A stretch of 64,000 nt of DNA from contig JAJNNX010000001.1 of the NCBI GenBank assembly GCA_023159155.1, forward strand, positions 1,426,001 to 1,490,000, given 5' to 3'. The notes beneath the pieces were generated by a model. It had not been told where the DNA came from and did not search any database. It saw only the letters and a program-made list of their open reading frames with translations. The translations under genes were made by a program, and so were the position numbers. Every line of letters begins with the position of its first letter. Within the stretch, counting starts at the first letter, position 1. The DNA is from Ustulina deusta. Lineage: Eukaryota > Ascomycota > Sordariomycetes > Xylariales > Xylariaceae. Positions 59,608 through 64,000 of this stretch are shown in pieces.

Positions 59608-60925
59608 ATGCCGTCCCAAACGCATATCCAAATCTTTACCTCCCATGATGTGACACCCACCCATACAGATATTTTTCCACTCTTTGCGGCGCTTCCGACC
59701 GAGCTCCGGCTCGAGATTTGGCATCTAGCACTTCAACGTCAGCGTATAATCAAGGTGCGGCTGCGAAATCGTTTGATAACCGATAGCCTCCTGACACGGC
59801 AAGGGGACACCAGGCCCGACACGCGCGAAGACGAGAGGTATGGCATATTTGTCAATGGTTACCAAACCATTAGCAAGCTGTTCCGCGTCACTAGAGAGTC
59901 TCGAGATGTGGCCCGGCTATTTTTCCGGGTGCATCTACCCTGCTGGATGGTCAGAGACTCAAAGAGGAGCGATGCGATGGAACCGGGTATTCTCTACTTC
60001 AACCCGGAGTACGATTTTCTCCACATTGGTAACGACACAGGCCACGTCGTCGAGTTTCTCCACGATCTGAAGACTATCCACGACCCGCGCAATGTAGGGC
60101 TCCTCAATCTTGCTGCTGGTCTCCACGATCTGGCTGCTCGGGGCGGTTTATGCACCGTCGAGCCTTCCACCCTGGATCCCACGCTCAAAACAAGTCTCAC
60201 GGAAACTCTATTGCAACTCCAGCAAGTATTCTTTGTCCAGGTCCAGGTCAGTCCGCTGAAGTCTTTTATGTCTGACATTTCTCAGGAGCACGAGTTGCCT
60301 AATTAGGGGGTTTCTACTCATGTCACTACTCTCGGACCCCTTTCCATTTTTTACCCTACATGACAATTTCTGACTTTAGATTCTTGAATAGTTTACTGGC
60401 CGTCACCTTTTTGGGTTAGACAGTTTAGTGCCAACTGATGACAATATTATCAATCGTTCATTCCCCATTGAAACCGTAATTCCCAGCTTCAGGCGTCTCC
60501 GTCCCGACCCCCGACCTATTGAGCAATATTTGGGAAATGTCTTCGTCAATGTCGACCCTAGGCGCATGTTACTTGCCTGGAGGCGGCTTCTGCGCGCTTT
60601 CTTGGGAACCGATGCCGTATCTCAAACGGAACACAGGATTCTTCTAACTCATGGATCTTACCACGAGATTTACAGCTATGAGAGCGCCAAAGAGCGACTG
60701 CAGTATGAACAGAATATTTGGATGAAAGAAGCAGGTGGCTCGCCGAAGGATGTTCGGGGTGGAGATTCGCAAACGCTGGTGGGAACGGCCTTTGGCTTCT
60801 GGCTATTTCCTACAACGGCATTTGGGACACTCCCCGAGGCCGATGATGTGTTCAGGAGTGAGCCACCGCGATTCATTAACTTCAAAGATTATTGGCCAGA
60901 CCTAGCATTGTCTAATCTCTCATGA
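59608..60925 (+). CDS. 2EXR domain protein, 2 exons
   Basis: Member of the large, poorly characterised fungal 2EXR family. Exons 59608-60246 and 60392-60925 give 390 aa. The hallmark is FPLFAALPTELRLEIWHLAL about 24 residues from the start, followed by SKLFRVTRESRDVARLFF and NPEYDFLHI, the strand pattern usual in this family. The donor GTCAGT (60247) and acceptor GAATAG (60391) join VFFVQVQ to FTGRHLFGLDSL in frame; the following FTGRH motif corresponds to the family's AGRH-type turn. The C-terminal half (RRLLRAFLGTDAV onward) is less conserved. Function unknown. Confidence 0.8.
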
Positions 60926-61511
60926 TACATACATTTCTTCATGATAAAATAGTACATTATGACAGAAAGATGACGCCGTCAATCCATCAACTGAATTAAA
61001 GGTGTATGAAGCACACCGCGTCATCATATATTTCTCTTCGTGCCGGAATAATACTTCACTATATCTCCCTAGTATACCTTATCCTGAAATTCATATGTAC
61101 CTAGGTAGGTATATGTAGGTAGTTTTTAAACTAAAGTATACAAGCCGCTATTGCGTCTATCCAAATTGCCCGAAGATCGAAGGAGTGTTTCCATTGTCAC
61201 ACGGCCCGGTACGGTCTGCCAGTGAAGCTACCTATTATGCAGTTGTAGATACGGATAAGCCTTTTTCAGAGTAGAGGTCACCTCAAGGACCCAAGCCAGA
61301 TGATATACCCGTATAATATTGGCTCGCTTAATTCTGGCATCAGACCAGGTCCCTATGGAATTGTGTCAACTACAAACTAACATATTGCCGTTAGTAACCG
61401 ATTTTCTCGGTGCTATACAACTCGGCTTCGAGGCCCTGAGGAGATGCTTTTATTTCCTCAAAAGTGGGTTGGAAGGCCCTTTGTTGCGTGCCCAAGTACG
61501 TGCATTGTTGC
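60926..61511. other. Intergenic, no supported gene
   Basis: Contains a TAGGTA-rich patch near 61095-61125 and a short plus-strand ORF (61319-61528) without recognisable content. Confidence 0.5.
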
Positions 61512-62328
61512 TCAAGGGTAACTGTTGAGGCTGGGCTGTCTAGTCGAGTTAAATACACAAGTTATGCCAGGTAGGCAGCCAGCCTGCAGCCAGCTACCTA
61601 ATAGGCAACATTTGTGTTGATTTGGGCCAGCGCTTCTGACAACGATCTCATGGCCAGATTTAGCCGCCTGTAACGGCGTATTACAGTCGGAATTTTTAGC
61701 CTCGAAAACCAGCCCCCTTTTCGAGTAGTGACCTCGCAATAGCCTTGTGCCCATTCCTCACAGCCATATATAACGGCGTATAGTTGCTAGCATCTTGAGC
61801 CTCGAAATTAGCCCCCCTCTTAAGCAGCCATCTCACAGTAGCCTCGTTCCCCCTCCAAGAAGCTAGGTGTAACGGCGTATACCCGTAAGCATCTTTAGCC
61901 TTGAGACCAGCCCCTTCCTCGACTAGTAACCCGACAATAGCCTCATGCCCATTTGCTGCCATCCACGGCAATAGAGCGTAGCGATTTTTTACTTCGGACG
62001 AAAGCACAGCCGCTGCACCTTGTCGTTGAACAAGATCTAATATTCCTTTCTCTTTCATCATCTTGTCTGCCGCCTGTTGTATCATTTTCACAGTGATCTT
62101 GACAAGTCCTCCGCCGTGTTGAAGAAGACTAAGCGCATCCATTGCATCCGATTGGTCTAAAAGGTGAGAAAGCGTAATATCTTCGATGGAATTTACTTTA
62201 AAGTCCTGACTCTGTAGCTTCTCTTGTAGTTTTCCCAAAGACCACATGAGAAAGTCCGCTAAGTCCGTCGATCGGCATATACAAGAAAGGACTCGCTTAG
62301 CAGAACTATATATATATATATCCCCCAT
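61512..62328 (-). pseudogene. Frameshifted ankyrin-repeat gene
   Basis: Minus-strand frame 62328-61696 encodes a helical N-terminus (ADFLMWSLGKLQEKLQSQDF) and three ankyrin repeats: NRYALLPWMAANGHEAIVGL, YGYTPLHLASWRGNEATVRW and SNYTPLYMAVRNGHKAIARS. It then stops at GAGFRG. In the next frame (61754-61512) a fourth repeat continues: FEAKNSDCNTPLQAAKSGHE. The switch falls in a run of four Ts/As near 61704-61710, consistent with a single inserted base (or a sequencing error). The true start is uncertain; an overlapping ORF at 62537-62259 may be a 5' piece. Similar ankyrin tails are common in fungal NLR-like proteins, but no NACHT domain is visible. Confidence 0.55.
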
Positions 62329-62877
62329 TTGCTGAACTTGGCGTCCCTTTTCGAGCTTGTTGTGCTGGTCAATGCAATAGCATCAGCCCATAGAATCCGG
62401 TCTGCTTCTGAGCTGCATAAATCGTGGAGTATCAGATATTTCGCTTCAAAAGAAATTTCTTGGTTGCGGACTAGAATAATGGTAGAGAGCCAGCTTCCTG
62501 AGGCAGAAACGCCAAGCAATATTGAAACATTCGGCATGCAGGGGTCTGCTGACTCATCGTCGCTGTGCGGGAAGATTTTGCCGTTTTACACCGCTTTTAT
62601 AAAGCTTAACCACTGCCTGCAGCTTCTTGTCACCTCTGTCGATAGGCCAAGTGTAGACTGAGTGGGCATTGCCTGGTATTCTGTTGTATTGTGGGTTGTA
62701 GAATGGATGGAGGCTACCTAGCACTATGGCTCCTGTGCATAGCATACTACTTATAGTGCGTAGGTCAGGCGACATAAAGTCAGCCAGGCTTCTGCACAAG
62801 CGTATGACTCAACTCGCGACATTCCTTAGACGTTATTCCCAAACGACAAGCGGCCGTCCACCCATCATGGCTAACGT
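62329..62877. other. Intergenic, possible 5' part of the ankyrin gene
   Basis: A minus-strand frame 62537-62259 (MPNVSILLGVSASGSWL) could be a 5' exon of the ankyrin gene but has no splice support. A TATA repeat lies at 62309-62322. Confidence 0.35.
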
Positions 62878-63116
<239 letters not shown>

Positions 63117-63189
63117 CACCCCCCCTTGCAAACCACCCCATCGCGACCCAGCTAAAAACGCGCTACTGACCCCAACCACCTCAATTAAA

Positions 63190-64000
63190 AATTGTTAAAT
63201 AACGCGACCGCATTTAGTTCTTATGTTTTCTTTTTACCCTTATTTTTTTTAGAATTGACTCCTTTTTATTGCAATGCTTTTATATAACAACTAATAATAT
63301 GTAGCAGCTGTAGTTCGTGCTATTCAACTTAGTACTTCGTAAAAATAAGCAGTTATTTAATAGGGTATTAACTAGTTATATATATACTGCTGCTTTAATA
63401 GCATTCCAACTAAAAAGCAGTTATATTAACACTTTTAGGTTTTATTTATATACTTTAAAACTAAACTAGCTAATTGGGCTATAAGTCAGGCCAGGCTAGG
63501 CTTTATATTTTTAATGGTCAAATTTAAGTATATAGCTAAACGTATACTATTAGTTTTTAGAAACCTTAGAATACTTGGAAAGTTATAATATATATATATT
63601 TTTTTTTTGCAATCCCGAGCTAAAAACTGCTAAATTAACGTTTATTAGCTATTTGTATGTTAACAGAGCAACTATAGCTAATATTAAGCTATTTTTTAAA
63701 TATTTTAAAACTTCTGAACTAATAAATATATTTCTAGAACAATTTTTTAATGTTAATAAAATAAATATTAGCCAAAGCGTAAGAAAAGGTTATTAGGTTG
63801 TTTATAAAGCTTTAATATATATAGCTTTAAAAAAAAACGTTAAAAAAGGCAAATAGATAATATTTTTTAAGTATATTAGTAGTAGAAGTATTGCTTTACT
63901 ACCGCTGCTTATTTTTAAAGGAATTAATATTTAGAGTTAATAGTTTCTGGATATAAATCGTAGTTTATTTAAAGATTGGCGGTTTAGAACTTTGCTTAAT
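63190..64000. repeat. Second RIP-like AT-rich tract, continues past the window
   Basis: Composition falls abruptly to RIP-like AT content, as in the central block. A 73-aa ORF at 63575-63796 is AT-driven (Ile/Lys/Asn/Phe-rich) and not a convincing gene. Probably the left part of another decayed transposon; no LTR or TIR partner is inside the window. Confidence 0.55.

Overview
The window is nuclear DNA of a filamentous ascomycete (Pezizomycotina, probably a Sordariomycete; the exact lineage is a guess). The evidence is short GT-AG introns of about 50-140 nt with CTAAC/CTAAT branch sites, fungal-type genes (GH55 glucanase, ERG24 sterol reductase, AKR1 palmitoyltransferase, 2EXR protein), and a very AT-rich block whose repeat copies differ only by C/T and G/A transitions, the signature of repeat-induced point mutation (RIP).

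Layout. Left gene-bearing arm (1-19.5 kb): an MFS sugar transporter (-), a secreted GH55 beta-1,3-glucanase in 10 exons (-), the sterol C14 reductase ERG24 (-), a toxD-like zinc-binding dehydrogenase (+) and an Arg/Ser-rich unknown protein (-). The 3.5 kb before the block holds no gene I can support. Central block (19.57-41.98 kb): four transposons inside one another. The outermost is a pogo-like DNA element with 53-bp terminal inverted repeats flanked by TA. Copia element A (171-bp LTRs) sits inside it. Inside A, at positions one base apart, sit copia C (same family as A, opposite orientation) and copia B (another family, 244-bp LTRs). Removing B, C and their 5-bp target duplications leaves A at 5,950 bp, against 5,949 bp for C, so the reading is internally consistent. 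Right gene-bearing arm (42-63.1 kb): 4.6 kb with no solid gene, then an SDR oxidoreductase (+), a proline iminopeptidase (-), AKR1 (-), SRP receptor beta (+), cystathionine beta-synthase (-), a seven-helix membrane protein of unknown function (+), a 2EXR protein (+), a frameshifted ankyrin gene (-) and a broken alanyl-tRNA synthetase fragment (+). From about 63.2 kb a second RIP-like AT-rich tract begins and runs off the window.

The genes are mostly unrelated housekeeping and catabolic functions, with no sign of a biosynthetic cluster. They touch cell-wall glucan turnover, sugar uptake, ergosterol synthesis, protein lipidation and targeting, and transsulfuration. The most notable observations are an intron of the sugar transporter that reads correctly only as a nested 'spliceosomal twin intron' (stwintron), the fully resolvable four-element nest, a copia primer site matching the anticodon half of tRNA-Lys, a tRNA-like insert carried by the A/C family, and the AlaRS relic at the edge of the second AT-rich tract. 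Exon coordinates were worked out by hand from splice sites and reading frame. No similarity search was run.
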